Source: Limibacter armeniacum
Lineage (GTDB): Bacteria > Bacteroidota > Bacteroidia > Cytophagales > Flammeovirgaceae
Length of the DNA stretch: 64,000 nt
Assembly: GCF_036880985.1 (NCBI RefSeq)
Contig: NZ_JBAJNO010000008.1
Span: 310,001-374,000, forward strand
Direction: 5' to 3'
The notes below the pieces were generated by a model. The model did no database searches, had not been told where the DNA came from, and saw only the letters and a list, made by a program, of their open reading frames with translations. Position 1 is the first letter of the stretch; every line of letters starts with the position of its first letter. Of this stretch, positions 32,311-42,631 are shown one piece after another. Both the position numbers and the translations under genes were made by a program.

Positions 32311-33834
32311 ATGAGAAGATTGCTACTGCTTTCCCAGTTGCTTTTGGGTGCACTTGTGTCGCACGCCCAAATGGCAGGGAGTGTGTTTTCTGCCGAAGGA
32401 CGCGGAGGAGTAGGTACTACGATGGTAACCGATTATCATTCAATTGGTATCAACCCCGCTAATTTGGGCGTGAAAAAAGACTTTAGAGACCCTGACTATG
32501 TAGTAGGGTTAATGGAGTTTTCAGCATCCCTATCCTCCAAAGGATTGACAAGAGGAGACTTGTGGAGTGCAATTGTAGGAGGAAATAAACTGTCAAGCTC
32601 AGACAAGGAAGCAGCTTTGCTGAAGTTGTCCAATGCATCGATTGCTTTGAATTTGGATGTGACCTTATTGGGTGCTAGCATGGTACTGCCTAAAAATTAT
32701 GGTGGTGTAGCTTTCAGTATCAAAGACAATGTCAAAGCCCGTTTTCAGATGAACCCTTATATGGCAGAATTTGCACTGTTTGGGGCTGAGTCGTCATACT
32801 TTTCTCACCTGATGCTAAATACAGGTGAGATCATTGACAACCCAAGGTATCATGGTGAACCCGGAGTGGATGAAGAGACCCGACAGCTTATCAACAAAGG
32901 GATGTTGCCGGAGTCAGAGGCAAAAACTTTCAACGAGTTATTAGATGGAATGGTAATGACCATGACTTGGTACAGGGAGTATAATGTGGCTTATGGAGCT
33001 AAGCTCTTGGATCGCTATAACTTCTCACTGTATTCAGGAGTCGGGTTCCGTTACATTCAAGGGTTGATGGTGATGGATATGCGAGTGAACCAACAAGGTA
33101 ATTTTGATCCTGTATTCTCTTCAGCATTTGTGGATAGTGATCAGATACAGGTAGGGACGGAAGTTTCGGCTGATGCAGGCTTAGACAATCGTTCTCTCAC
33201 AAATAAATGGGCTTTCCCTGATCCAGTTGGTAGAGGCTTTGGAGTAGATGTAGGGTTGACAATGTTGATAGGCAAAAACCTAAGGGTAGGGGCTTCGGTC
33301 AATAACTGGGGGTCGTTCAAGTGGACAGGTGATGTCTTCAGAACCAACTTGGATGCGCCTATGACAGAGCTTTACGGTCAAGGTTTTGACAATTACAATA
33401 TGAGTGACAGTGAAGGTGGAATCTACTTGGCAGGGGAACGTTCGCTATTGGAGTGGACTATTGAGGAGCAGGAAAAGAATGTAGAACTGCCTTGGACTGT
33501 GAGATTTGGAGCAAGTTATGAGTTGTATAAATTGTTTCATGTTGGATTTGATGTAATTTTGCCGCAAAACGAAGTGCCTGGTAGTCTTGCAGATCCATTG
33601 TACGGACTAGGAGGAGATTTCCAACTGAATAAGATCATAAAGTTGTCATCTGGTGTAAGTTGGGGTGGCAATGGCGGAACATTGGTACATATTCCGGCAG
33701 GTATTACACTGACCAATCGTAAGAACTGGTTTGAGGTAGGGGTAAGTACAAGGGATATCCGTACATGGTTGTTTAGCCTTGACCAAGGAAACACGATATC
33801 CCTTTCGGGAGGGTTCCTAAGGGTGAAACTATAA
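32311..33834 (+). CDS. DUF5723-family outer-membrane protein
   Basis: A signal peptide (MRRLLLLSQLLLGALVSHAQ) leads to a long beta-strand-rich protein of 507 aa with an early TDYHSIGINPANLG segment typical of DUF5723/PorV-like barrels in Bacteroidota. Repeated short Gly-aromatic strands and the ending GGFLRVKL fit an outer-membrane beta-barrel. No transport or enzymatic role can be assigned. It is followed after 43 bases by the Nudix gene and probably shares its transcript with it and the WG-repeat gene. Confidence 0.75.
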   Translation: MRRLLLLSQLLLGALVSHAQMAGSVFSAEGRGGVGTTMVTDYHSIGINPANLGVKKDFRDPDYVVGLMEFSASLSSKGLTRGDLWSAIVGGNKLSSSDKEAALLKLSNASIALNLDVTLLGASMVLPKNYGGVAFSIKDNVKARFQMNPYMAEFALFGAESSYFSHLMLNTGEIIDNPRYHGEPGVDEETRQLINKGMLPESEAKTFNELLDGMVMTMTWYREYNVAYGAKLLDRYNFSLYSGVGFRYIQGLMVMDMRVNQQGNFDPVFSSAFVDSDQIQVGTEVSADAGLDNRSLTNKWAFPDPVGRGFGVDVGLTMLIGKNLRVGASVNNWGSFKWTGDVFRTNLDAPMTELYGQGFDNYNMSDSEGGIYLAGERSLLEWTIEEQEKNVELPWTVRFGASYELYKLFHVGFDVILPQNEVPGSLADPLYGLGGDFQLNKIIKLSSGVSWGGNGGTLVHIPAGITLTNRKNWFEVGVSTRDIRTWLFSLDQGNTISLSGGFLRVKL

Positions 33835-33877
33835 GGCGACAATGCTTTGTTGATTTCAAGCTAACTAAAAGCACATC

Positions 33878-34492
33878 ATGAGATTTCATGTAAACGATAT
33901 ACTTTTCGAGATAAGAAGCAGCAATGATAAACACCCAAAAGAATCTGGTTATGTGGTGTTTGGAAATATAGGGGCTTCAGGGATATGGCAACATTATTGC
34001 TCTGCAAGAGATGGTCAAATACAGGGGAAACCTAAATTTATTTTCTATGTAAATGACTATCAAAAAACGGTGTCAGAACTTGAAGGAAAGTTCAAGGTTG
34101 TACATGCAGCAGGAGGTGTTGTAAGCAAAGGAGATGACGTTCTTTTCATTTACCGGTTAGACAAGTGGGATCTTCCAAAAGGACATGTAGAAAAAGGTGA
34201 AAAGCTGGAAGAAACAGCTGTTCGTGAGGTAGAGGAAGAATGTGGTATCAGTGTGGAACTTGGTGAAAAGCTAGGTGAAACATGGCATACTTATGTACTG
34301 AAAGGACGTGATGTCCTGAAGTGCACGCATTGGTACAGCATGGAATGCAATGACGATACCGGTATAAAACCTCAGGAAGAAGAGGGAATTGCAGAAGTGA
34401 AGTGGGTTAAGAAAACGGAGGTTGCAGCATCAGTGATGCGCAACACTTATGCGTCGATCAAGGAGATTTATGAAGTTTTTGAAGGAAATTAG
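33878..34492 (+). CDS. Nudix hydrolase with N-terminal extension, 204 aa
   Basis: The Nudix box is G-H-V-E-K-G-E47-type: GHVEKGEKLEETAVREVEE followed by ECGI (about residues 108-130), with DLPKGH in front, as in diadenosine polyphosphate or MutT-like hydrolases. A 78-residue N-terminal domain of mixed strands precedes it and is not recognised. It is cytoplasmic. Its last 23 bases overlap the start of the WG-repeat gene, which suggests translational coupling. The substrate is unknown. Confidence 0.85.
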   Translation: MRFHVNDILFEIRSSNDKHPKESGYVVFGNIGASGIWQHYCSARDGQIQGKPKFIFYVNDYQKTVSELEGKFKVVHAAGGVVSKGDDVLFIYRLDKWDLPKGHVEKGEKLEETAVREVEEECGISVELGEKLGETWHTYVLKGRDVLKCTHWYSMECNDDTGIKPQEEEGIAEVKWVKKTEVAASVMRNTYASIKEIYEVFEGN

Positions 34493-36866
34493 CAATAAGG
34501 CTAAAGTGGCATGCCTGCTGTTGGTTGGAGGAGCAATTCAGCCAGTAATCGGACAGGATAATCTAGTACCACTTTTTTCAGAAGATAAACAACAGTACGG
34601 ATACGTTTACGAGCACGATAGCTTGTCATATATCATTGATGCCAAGTACGAAAAAGCATCAGGTTTTGATAATGGGAAAGCAGTCGTAAAGACGGACGAA
34701 GGTTATCTGATTATTGATGAGCGGGGGCGTAAACTGACCCGTAAACCTTATGATTATATAGGTTGGAGCAATGACCTGGAAGGTACTTTACCTACTTTTT
34801 ATCATGGGGAATTGATGGCCTTCCAACAGGATGGCTATTGGGGACTGCTCAATAGCAAAGGCAAAGAAGTAATAAAACCTCTCTATCATTCATTCAAAAA
34901 ATTTGTTGGCGGCATAGCAGTAGTTGGGATTGATAATCCTAATCTAGGCAGAAAGCAATATGGCGCAGTCAGTACGGACGGTAACGAGGTGTTTCCATTG
35001 GTTTATGACTTTATAGAGCCCTTGCTGATTAACCCGAAGCTTTACAAAGTGGGGCATTACGGTGTTGGAGGTAAGCGTGTTGAAAGGTTATTTAGTGCTG
35101 ACGGCAAAGAACTGATCGAGAGTGACTATGATAAGATTACCGCATTTTCTAATGGCTTGCTTTGTGTCGTAGATAAGAGTGGCTTTAAAGCAGTATTTGA
35201 TCAGAAGGGAAAACAAGTTACACCGTTCAAGTTTACGGATGTTTCAGAGGTGAGAATGCCTCGATACTTGGTGACGAACCGCCATGGGCGTAAAGGTATG
35301 TTGGATGTGTTGAGCGGTAAGGAAGTTTACCAACCAATACATAAGCATATCTCGTTTTCAGATAGTAGCTATACAGTTGAATCATTTCCAGAAGTAACTG
35401 TCGCAAACCAAACTGGTAAGGCTCTTTATACTTTGCGTTATGATAGCTTGAGAAACGTGGGAGAAAACCTTTTCCTGTATGAAATAGAAGGGAATCAAGG
35501 AGTAGTAAATGCAAAGGGAGAAGTCATATTTTATGATGAGTATGAACATGTAAGTGACTTTGTAGGAGGAAGAAGCATTGTTCAGAAAAGAGGAAGGTAT
35601 GGTGTGATCGATACGGAGGGGAATGTGGTTATTCCAATCGTCTATAACCGTATCGAACGAGAGCAAGAAAACTACTTTCGAGTGACCAACGGCCATATTG
35701 ATATTTTTGATAAAAACGGTAATAACATAACAAAAGATCGTTACCCGTTTATTGGTAAAATTTCATCTGACATGTACTTGGTACAGCGGGACAGAAAGTA
35801 CGGATACTTGGATCGTAATTTCAATGAGATTGTCCCTTTGAAGTTCCCTGATGCAGAACCATTTTTAGGGGATTACGCAGTTGTCAATACAGGTGATTAT
35901 TACGGAGTTATCAATAAACAAGGTAAGTGGGTTATCACACCAATATTGGATAAACTTCAAAGCGTGTCAGAAGGGTTGTTCCTATTCCACGATAATGAAG
36001 CTTGGGGTACGCTTACAGCAGATGGAATTGAAATGTATCGTTCCGAAGGTGTAGAACTTCAAGTTAGAGAAGGAGTGGTTTTGAGTCGTTTCAGAGGGAA
36101 ATATGGCTTGATCAATGACCGTGGGGATGAATGCCTGCCTGCTATTTATGATTCAATATCTGAAGTAAGGGATGACCATACAGTATTTATGTACAAGGAT
36201 GGGAAGCGCTATTTCAAATACATTTATGGTAAAGGAGTTCCTAAGCCCGATGCATACAAGCAGAATGATTGGATTGGAGAACAGACGGAAGGGTTTGCAC
36301 CAGTGAAAATGTATGGTAGATACGGTTTTGTTGACTTTTTGGGGAGATTGAGAATATCTGCTCGTTATGAGGCTGTAAAGCAATATTCAGAAGGCTTGGC
36401 ACCAATCAGACTGGGAAACAGGTGGGGATACCTTAATAAAGAAGACCAAATCATTTTACAACCTTTTTATGAAGAAGCTCAGCCATTTGAAAATGGTATG
36501 GCAATCATTAAGAAAAAAGGGAAGTACGGTGTGATTCGTCAGGATGGCTCAGAAGTGTTACAAGCCAAGTTTGACAAAATTGTTCCATTACCAACAGGTA
36601 AGTGGTTGGTTTGTGAGAAGAAAGACAGAGTAGGGATTTATGCCAGAAATGGGATGAAAGGTATTTACGGAAAATACGATCAGGTTGAAGATGTCGGAAA
36701 CGATATGGTGATTACCTTGCTGGATCACCAGTATGGTCTTGATAGGATAGATGGTTTTTCGGTGATTTTCCCGAAATATGATCTCATCAAATTCAACTAT
36801 TTTGACAATACCTTTATGCTTTATAAAAACGAGGAACCTGAAACGGTCATGATAGGGGTAGAATAG
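34470..36866 (+). CDS. WG-repeat protein, exported, 798 aa
   Basis: After a short signal-like N-terminus (residues 9-29) the protein is a string of about 12-13 WG repeats of roughly 45-60 residues, each with a core such as YGVIDTEGNVVIPIVY or WGYLNKEDQIILQPFY. WG repeats fold as beta-rich units probably used for binding; no enzymatic motif is seen. ATG 34470 has a good AAGGAGA ribosome site inside the Nudix gene, so it is preferred over the upstream start at 34449. It ends in a strong terminator and is convergent with the M43 protease gene. Confidence 0.85.
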   Translation: MKFLKEISNKAKVACLLLVGGAIQPVIGQDNLVPLFSEDKQQYGYVYEHDSLSYIIDAKYEKASGFDNGKAVVKTDEGYLIIDERGRKLTRKPYDYIGWSNDLEGTLPTFYHGELMAFQQDGYWGLLNSKGKEVIKPLYHSFKKFVGGIAVVGIDNPNLGRKQYGAVSTDGNEVFPLVYDFIEPLLINPKLYKVGHYGVGGKRVERLFSADGKELIESDYDKITAFSNGLLCVVDKSGFKAVFDQKGKQVTPFKFTDVSEVRMPRYLVTNRHGRKGMLDVLSGKEVYQPIHKHISFSDSSYTVESFPEVTVANQTGKALYTLRYDSLRNVGENLFLYEIEGNQGVVNAKGEVIFYDEYEHVSDFVGGRSIVQKRGRYGVIDTEGNVVIPIVYNRIEREQENYFRVTNGHIDIFDKNGNNITKDRYPFIGKISSDMYLVQRDRKYGYLDRNFNEIVPLKFPDAEPFLGDYAVVNTGDYYGVINKQGKWVITPILDKLQSVSEGLFLFHDNEAWGTLTADGIEMYRSEGVELQVREGVVLSRFRGKYGLINDRGDECLPAIYDSISEVRDDHTVFMYKDGKRYFKYIYGKGVPKPDAYKQNDWIGEQTEGFAPVKMYGRYGFVDFLGRLRISARYEAVKQYSEGLAPIRLGNRWGYLNKEDQIILQPFYEEAQPFENGMAIIKKKGKYGVIRQDGSEVLQAKFDKIVPLPTGKWLVCEKKDRVGIYARNGMKGIYGKYDQVEDVGNDMVITLLDHQYGLDRIDGFSVIFPKYDLIKFNYFDNTFMLYKNEEPETVMIGVE

Positions 36867-36891
36867 CAATCAAATTTTGAAAATGATATAG

Positions 36892-36931
36892 AAAAAGGCA
36901 TTGGAAGCTTATAGTTTCCAATGCCTTTTTT
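36892..36931. terminator. Bidirectional intrinsic terminator
   Basis: AAAAAGGCATTGGAA and TTCCAATGCCTTTTTT pair perfectly around a short loop between the convergent WG-repeat and protease genes. Confidence 0.88.
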
Positions 36932-36950
36932 GTTGCCATGATAGGCCATC

Positions 36951-38576
36951 TTAAAGGTTTCCTACCATGATTTTTTTGGTAGCCGTACCATGTCGGTTAC
37001 TGACTCTTAACAGGTATATGCCATCTCGAAGGGCTGAGACATCCAATGTTTCATTTAAGAAAGGAGTATCGCTGTTACTGTATTGACTAAGGATAGATTG
37101 TCCTCTCAGGTCAAATATCTCAAGCAAGCAAGCCTCTGTAGTCACAGCATCAGATATTATATTAATAATCTTGTTTGTTGCAGGGTTAGGATACACCTGA
37201 ATATCCTTGGATGAGATCTCACCATCTTCAATACCAACGATAACATCAGGTACTCTACCAATAACATTGGCAATGTTTGAAGACTTTGAAAACCCATTCT
37301 GATTTACTGCATAAACCCTGTAGAAGTATTGATCTTGATCAGCTTCAGCAATAGCATCATTGTAAGAGGAAAACCCTTTGCCGAAAGTTACGACCTCAAA
37401 ATCGTAGTTGTTCAAGCTCCTTTCCAATACATATACCACATTCGCTTCGGTAGAAGTTGTCCATGAGAGTTCAATAGTATTTCCACTGGCATCGATTGTA
37501 AGAGCAGGAGTTTCCTGAGGTACGCCTGCGCCAATGGATGGGCGGGCAAATTCAAGAACATCCATCATTCTAACGCGTTGGCAATCAGTGAACAGGTTCA
37601 TGCAGGCATCTCCAGTATAGTCCATGAAGTTTTGGAACATGGCACTCTCAAAGTTAGATTCTTCAGCACAAGTGGAAGCACTTACATTACAGTTGGTTAA
37701 AATATTGGAGTTGCTTTCACTGATTAAAGGTGTATCGTCACAGTAATCATCATTGTTACAACCATTGCTAGCACCCCAAGTATGTAGCAAGCCTAGCCAG
37801 TGCCCTACTTCATGTGTAGTGGTTCTGCCAAGGTCATAGATGGTTCTTAGGTTCGGGTATTCGCCGTCACGGTTATTGCCAAATACTTCATAGTGGATGA
37901 TGACGCCATCTCGGGTACTGGTACTGAAATCCAATCCGTCATTTTGACCAAGGCCTTCAATTTCTTCTGATGTAGGATAAAATGCGAGACCCAAGAAATT
38001 CGGATTACTCATATTGACAACCCATATATTGAGATAGTGGTCTGCATCCCAATTATAATTAGGCATTAGTTCACTTTCGACAGTACTTTGCCCCCAATCT
38101 GCTCTCGAACCTTTCATTCGGTGGATGCCAGGCTCTGAGAGCAAGTTACCATCAGGATCTATTACAGCAAGCTTGAATTCTATTCCTGTATTGGAAGCAA
38201 CACTCCTGAACTCAGATGGTGTTTGTGTAGCATCAGGATTTAGCCTGTTGTAATCCTGATTGAGGGCATGTAGCTGAGAGATAACCTGCTCTTCGGATAT
38301 ATTGCTACCTTGTCCTACTGACTCTCCATTGTGAACGACATGAACAATAACAGGAATGTTTTTAATGAAATTAATTGGCTCATTTGTCGTTCGGAGATTA
38401 GTGCTTTTTTTGGATAGCCACTCCGAGAAGAGCTGCATATCTACCGCCTGTTTTTTATCGATAAGTTGTTGATGAACTTCATCAGTGATACAACGTTGGA
38501 TTTGCTGGCTGAAACTTGTAGAAGTAATTAATAAGCAAGCGAATACAAACAGTGAGCGGGAAAATGTGTTTGTCAT
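36951..38576 (-). CDS. M43 zinc metalloprotease with T9SS sorting domain
   Basis: A signal peptide (1-23) is followed by a propeptide-like region and a cytophagalysin/pappalysin-type M43 catalytic domain (about 68-340): H255-E-V-G-H259-W-L-G-L-L-H265 with the Met-turn near 318 (FMDYTGDACMN). A fibronectin III-like domain (about 350-440) follows, and the last 90 residues are a type A C-terminal sorting domain (IQVYPNPATNKIINI, ending KKIMVGNL) that directs export by the type IX system and cell-surface attachment. It should cleave peptides outside the cell. No partner gene is adjacent. Confidence 0.92.
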   Translation of the reverse strand: MTNTFSRSLFVFACLLITSTSFSQQIQRCITDEVHQQLIDKKQAVDMQLFSEWLSKKSTNLRTTNEPINFIKNIPVIVHVVHNGESVGQGSNISEEQVISQLHALNQDYNRLNPDATQTPSEFRSVASNTGIEFKLAVIDPDGNLLSEPGIHRMKGSRADWGQSTVESELMPNYNWDADHYLNIWVVNMSNPNFLGLAFYPTSEEIEGLGQNDGLDFSTSTRDGVIIHYEVFGNNRDGEYPNLRTIYDLGRTTTHEVGHWLGLLHTWGASNGCNNDDYCDDTPLISESNSNILTNCNVSASTCAEESNFESAMFQNFMDYTGDACMNLFTDCQRVRMMDVLEFARPSIGAGVPQETPALTIDASGNTIELSWTTSTEANVVYVLERSLNNYDFEVVTFGKGFSSYNDAIAEADQDQYFYRVYAVNQNGFSKSSNIANVIGRVPDVIVGIEDGEISSKDIQVYPNPATNKIINIISDAVTTEACLLEIFDLRGQSILSQYSNSDTPFLNETLDVSALRDGIYLLRVSNRHGTATKKIMVGNL

Positions 38577-39017
38577 AGATATAAGGAATCCTGATAAAAT
38601 TGAATCTCAAAAAAGAATCATTAATTCTAGAATTAATGGAGAAATAAGTTATAATAAAAAGTTATTTATTTTAACTTTGTAAAGGAATAATGCAAGATTT
38701 TTGTTGATATACCCAAAGTAAAACAAATGCTATTTTTTATTATGTAAGACAGAACCAAATGGTAGCTGCTTATATAATTCAACGATAAGATCAACTTTTT
38801 TAAGTATAAATAGTAAAGGTTAATTTTTTCTTTTAAGCATTGTTAGTTTGTAACTAACACCAAATCTGACAATTATAAGGTGTAATACCTTAGTGATTTT
38901 TTAATAATACAGTCAGGACTTTTTACTAGAAATAATCATAGAAAAAGAAGACATACCTGATTGGTAAATGTTAAACCTAGTTTGCTTTTTACAGCATAGG
39001 GATAGACCCTAGAACTT
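38577..39017. other. Divergent intergenic region
   Basis: No gene is seen on either strand. TAACTTTG at 38672-38679 on the plus strand fits a -7 element for the hybrid kinase, which would give a leader of over 300 bases. The region is very AT-rich. Confidence 0.35.
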
Positions 39018-41657
39018 ATGTTGCAATTATCGGATCATAACCTTAATATTTCCAGGCTAATAGATTTGTCTGATAGGTATCATAAAGGTATTGTCATTAT
39101 GGATGAAACCCTCGATGAGGTAGTTTATGTCAATAATGCCTTCAGTGCTTTATGGAGAACCTCTGCAGATTATCTAAAACGCAACCCCTTGTCTTGGATT
39201 TCATTTTCCAGTCACGCCACCCAGCAATTCACCAAAGCAGTAAATTCAGCACTTCTTAATCAGAATAAGGGCAGTATCACAACTGTTTTTAAGGGGGAGC
39301 AAGAGGTGCAGATTGAAGTTTATGCAATCCAGCATAAAGGCCATTCAGCGAAAAATATTCTGATTATTACAAACCTGATGCATACAGCTTCATTGCCATT
39401 ACCACAATTAAACCAGTTGGGTATAGGCAGATGGGAGTTTAGTATGTCCTCTTTATCTCTGGATTGGACAGGTGAGTTGTTTGACTTTTTGGATGTACCT
39501 TCTTCTAAAAGAAACAGTCAGTTAGAGGTGTTTCAGTTTATGGAAAAGGGCACGATGAAACGCCTGAAACAATGTTCTCTAAAGGCACTGAAAGATAATA
39601 CTGCATTTAGCTTTGAGCTGAAAGCTAAAACAGCATCGGGAAATGAAAAGTGGGTGAGAATTGTAGGGGAAAGCTACCTAAAGTTGGAAGGTCTTCTTTG
39701 GAAAGGTTATTACCAGGATATCAGCCATGAAAAAGCCATGGAAGAACGGCTTGATATGGTGATCACTTCGACCAATATTGGAACGTGGGAGTGGAATTTA
39801 CATGATAAAACCATTTCATGTGACCAAAGAGCTCAGTATATTTTAGGTATAGATCAAGAAAAGCTCACTTTGGATGAGCTGATGCTTATACTGAAGTCAA
39901 CGCCACCATGGAAGTCGGCGGCAGTACAGCCTAACGGAAAAGGTACCTTTGAGTTGCGAATAGCCCATCAGAAAAAGGGTGAAAGATTGCTTGAAGGGAA
40001 TTTTCTAACCAAACCAAATACTGGAGAAGGCCCACAAAAGATATTAGGGTATGTGCAGGACATCACAGATAAGCGGGAACAGGAACAGAAGCAAGAACAG
40101 GCGATGACCAATATAAAAGAAACCTCTCAAGCTAAGGAAGACTTTTTGGCAACGGTCAGTCATGAGTTGCGTAATCCGCTGAATGCTGTTTTGGGGATGA
40201 CGTACCTGTTGATGAACGAACCTTTGAGTACAAGTCAGTTGGAAAAACTGAATGTACTGAAATTGTCTGCTGAACAGCTGATGGGCCTGACTAATGATGT
40301 TCTTGATTTAAATAGGATAACATCAGGTAAGGTGAGTCTGGAGAAGGAGCCTTTTAGTATTAAGGAACTTTTTGGTGGCATAAAGCAAGGAGCCTCTTTA
40401 AAAGCCAAAGAAAAGGGAGTTGACCTGAATGTAAGATTGGTTGGCACTGTGCCTGAGTTGGTAGTTGGTGATCAGGTGAGGCTTAAGCAGATTTTGGATA
40501 ATTTGGTAACCAATGCGATAAAGTTTACAGAACAGGGGAAAGTAACTGTAGAGGTAAAAGTATTGGCTGACCATGATAATACGGTTGAGCTATTATTTTC
40601 TGTGACTGACACTGGTATTGGGATTTCAGCATCTCAACAACAGCAAATATTTGAAAGGTATGTTCAGGTGTCAGAAGAACGTACCCATAAAGTAGGAGGA
40701 GCAGGGCTTGGCTTGGCCATTACCAAACAATTGGTTGAGCTTTTTGAAGGCTCAATTGAGGTAGAGAGTCAACTGGGAGAAGGAACTCGTTTTGACATTA
40801 GGCTTGAGCTGGAAAAAGGAACGGTAGACCAGGATTCAGACGATACATACAGCGATGATATTTTGCTGCTTACCAAGAGCCTGAATGGGGTGAGAATCCT
40901 AGTGGTGGAAGATAATAAGATGAATAGTCTGGTAGTTACCAGTTTTCTTAATAACTGGGACGCTGAAATCGACTATGCATCCAATGGTAAGGAGGCTTTA
41001 CATAAGATTAGACAAAAAGATTTTGATATAGTTCTGATGGACTTGCAAATGCCCGATATGGATGGCTATCAGGTGACGGAACATATCAAGAATATGGAAG
41101 GTGGAAGCTTTTCTAACCTTTCTGTGATTGCATTGACTGCATCCTCATGGACAGAGGTGGAAAAGCGCCGTAAGTCCACAGTTGGGTTTGATGACTATTT
41201 GCAGAAGCCATTTGTGCCGGAGCAGCTTTACAACAAGTTAGCTAAATACGCGGCACATAAAATCAATAAGGAAACACAAAAGCGGAATGGCTCTGTCAAA
41301 GAGAAAACCCTTGAAATGATTAACCTTCAGGGTGTTCTCGATATGTCAAATGGAGAACCTACTTTTCTAAAGCACTTCCTTGATACGATGCCTCGTACCT
41401 TGGAGTACTTTCTGGTAGATTATCAGCATGCTGTTCAGAACCGCAACTATGATAAGCTACTGAAACTGGAGAAGAGAATTCGTTCAACCATTGATTTGCT
41501 GGAATTCCATAGCTTAGATGAGGAGATTGTAGCTACGAAAATTTTGCTGCAGAGCGAGCATTCAAAAACGAAACCTTTAAAGGTCATTCAGGAGCGGGTT
41601 GAGCATATATGCAAACAGGTAATCGCCTTACTGAAAGAAGAGAGCAAGCACTTCTGA
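39018..41657 (+). CDS. Hybrid histidine kinase/response regulator, cytoplasmic
   Basis: Three PAS-like domains (about 15-120, 130-235 and 245-355) precede the HisKA dimerisation helix with the acceptor His382 (SHELRNPLN), the ATPase (LKQILDNLVTNAIKF, DTGIGIS, GGAGLGLAI; to about 600) and a receiver domain with Asp675 in VLMDLQMPDMDG. The last 110 residues look like a histidine phosphotransfer bundle, but the segment that should hold the acceptor His reads LEKRIRSTIDLLEF. There is no membrane segment, so it should sense an internal signal. The partner regulator is not nearby. Confidence 0.92.
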   Translation: MLQLSDHNLNISRLIDLSDRYHKGIVIMDETLDEVVYVNNAFSALWRTSADYLKRNPLSWISFSSHATQQFTKAVNSALLNQNKGSITTVFKGEQEVQIEVYAIQHKGHSAKNILIITNLMHTASLPLPQLNQLGIGRWEFSMSSLSLDWTGELFDFLDVPSSKRNSQLEVFQFMEKGTMKRLKQCSLKALKDNTAFSFELKAKTASGNEKWVRIVGESYLKLEGLLWKGYYQDISHEKAMEERLDMVITSTNIGTWEWNLHDKTISCDQRAQYILGIDQEKLTLDELMLILKSTPPWKSAAVQPNGKGTFELRIAHQKKGERLLEGNFLTKPNTGEGPQKILGYVQDITDKREQEQKQEQAMTNIKETSQAKEDFLATVSHELRNPLNAVLGMTYLLMNEPLSTSQLEKLNVLKLSAEQLMGLTNDVLDLNRITSGKVSLEKEPFSIKELFGGIKQGASLKAKEKGVDLNVRLVGTVPELVVGDQVRLKQILDNLVTNAIKFTEQGKVTVEVKVLADHDNTVELLFSVTDTGIGISASQQQQIFERYVQVSEERTHKVGGAGLGLAITKQLVELFEGSIEVESQLGEGTRFDIRLELEKGTVDQDSDDTYSDDILLLTKSLNGVRILVVEDNKMNSLVVTSFLNNWDAEIDYASNGKEALHKIRQKDFDIVLMDLQMPDMDGYQVTEHIKNMEGGSFSNLSVIALTASSWTEVEKRRKSTVGFDDYLQKPFVPEQLYNKLAKYAAHKINKETQKRNGSVKEKTLEMINLQGVLDMSNGEPTFLKHFLDTMPRTLEYFLVDYQHAVQNRNYDKLLKLEKRIRSTIDLLEFHSLDEEIVATKILLQSEHSKTKPLKVIQERVEHICKQVIALLKEESKHF

Positions 41658-41795
41658 TGAAGTGAATTTTTCATGAGAGGAATTCTTTTGGATTTTAAGC
41701 TTTTATTTTGTTGAATATGTGTGAATTGTGAAAGAGAGTGCTAATCCTGTCGCTGCTTTAGTATAGACAGGGTTATGTTTTAGATACGATCTTTT

Positions 41796-41803
41796 TATAT
41801 TTG
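41796..41803 (+). promoter_or_regulatory. Possible pyrH -7 element
   Basis: TATATTTG fits TAnnTTTG; the transcript would start near 41810 and leave a leader of about 20 bases before ATG 41831. The -33 TTG is imperfect (TTA), so the call is tentative. Confidence 0.4.
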
Positions 41804-41830
41804 CGAGAACTTCAAAAAATCTATCCCACA

Positions 41831-42535
41831 ATGAAATATAAAAGGATCCTTCTGAAACTTAGCGGTGAGGCGCTAATGGGTGATCAACAGTACGGTATTG
41901 ACCCAACACGTCTTGAGCAATACGCAAATGAGATCAAGAAAGTAGTAGATAAAGGACTGGAAGTTGCCATTGTAATTGGAGGTGGTAACATTTTCAGGGG
42001 TATGCAGGCTGATCGTATCGGCATTGATCGTGTACAAGGAGACCACATGGGTATGTTGGCGACTTGTATCAACGGTATGGCACTTCAGAGCTCTTTGGAG
42101 CAGCAAGGTGTTTATACAAGATTGATGTCTGGTATTCAGATGGATAAAGTCTGTGAACCATTTATCAGAAGACGTGCTGTACGTCACCTTGAAAAAGGTA
42201 GAGTAGTGATTTTCAGTGCTGGAACAGGTAGCCCGTTCTTTACAACTGACTCTGCAGCAAGTTTGAGAGCTATTGAAATTGAGGCAGATGTAGTATTGAA
42301 AGGAACAAGAGTGGACGGTATTTATACAGCCGACCCTGAAAAGGATCCAAAAGCAGTGAAGCTGGAAGAGCTTTCATTTGAAGAAGTGCTGAGAAAAGAC
42401 CTGAAGGTAATGGATATGACAGCCTTCACACTTTGCCGTGAAAACAAGCTGCCAATTGTTGTATTTGATATGAACAAGCCTGATAACCTGATTAGATTGG
42501 TTGAGGGGGCAAATATCGGTACAACGGTATCATAA
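41831..42535 (+). CDS. pyrH: UMP kinase
   Basis: PyrH phosphorylates UMP to UDP. The amino-acid-kinase fold shows [28 protein letters not shown], the substrate loop [32 protein letters not shown] and the final [13 protein letters not shown]. It is full length at 234 aa. The frame opens at 41801, but ATG 41831 matches the family start and the predicted transcript. It is 97 bases before frr, the common pyrH-frr arrangement, and both share the terminator at 43225. Confidence 0.96.
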   Translation: MKYKRILLKLSGEALMGDQQYGIDPTRLEQYANEIKKVVDKGLEVAIVIGGGNIFRGMQADRIGIDRVQGDHMGMLATCINGMALQSSLEQQGVYTRLMSGIQMDKVCEPFIRRRAVRHLEKGRVVIFSAGTGSPFFTTDSAASLRAIEIEADVVLKGTRVDGIYTADPEKDPKAVKLEELSFEEVLRKDLKVMDMTAFTLCRENKLPIVVFDMNKPDNLIRLVEGANIGTTVS

Positions 42536-42631
42536 GCATTAGGAGCACACATACAGCCATAACGAAATTTGGTGAGTGGCCAAATTTACTCAAAGCAAAA
42601 CATTCGGTATTTACTAAACCTATAACATAAG

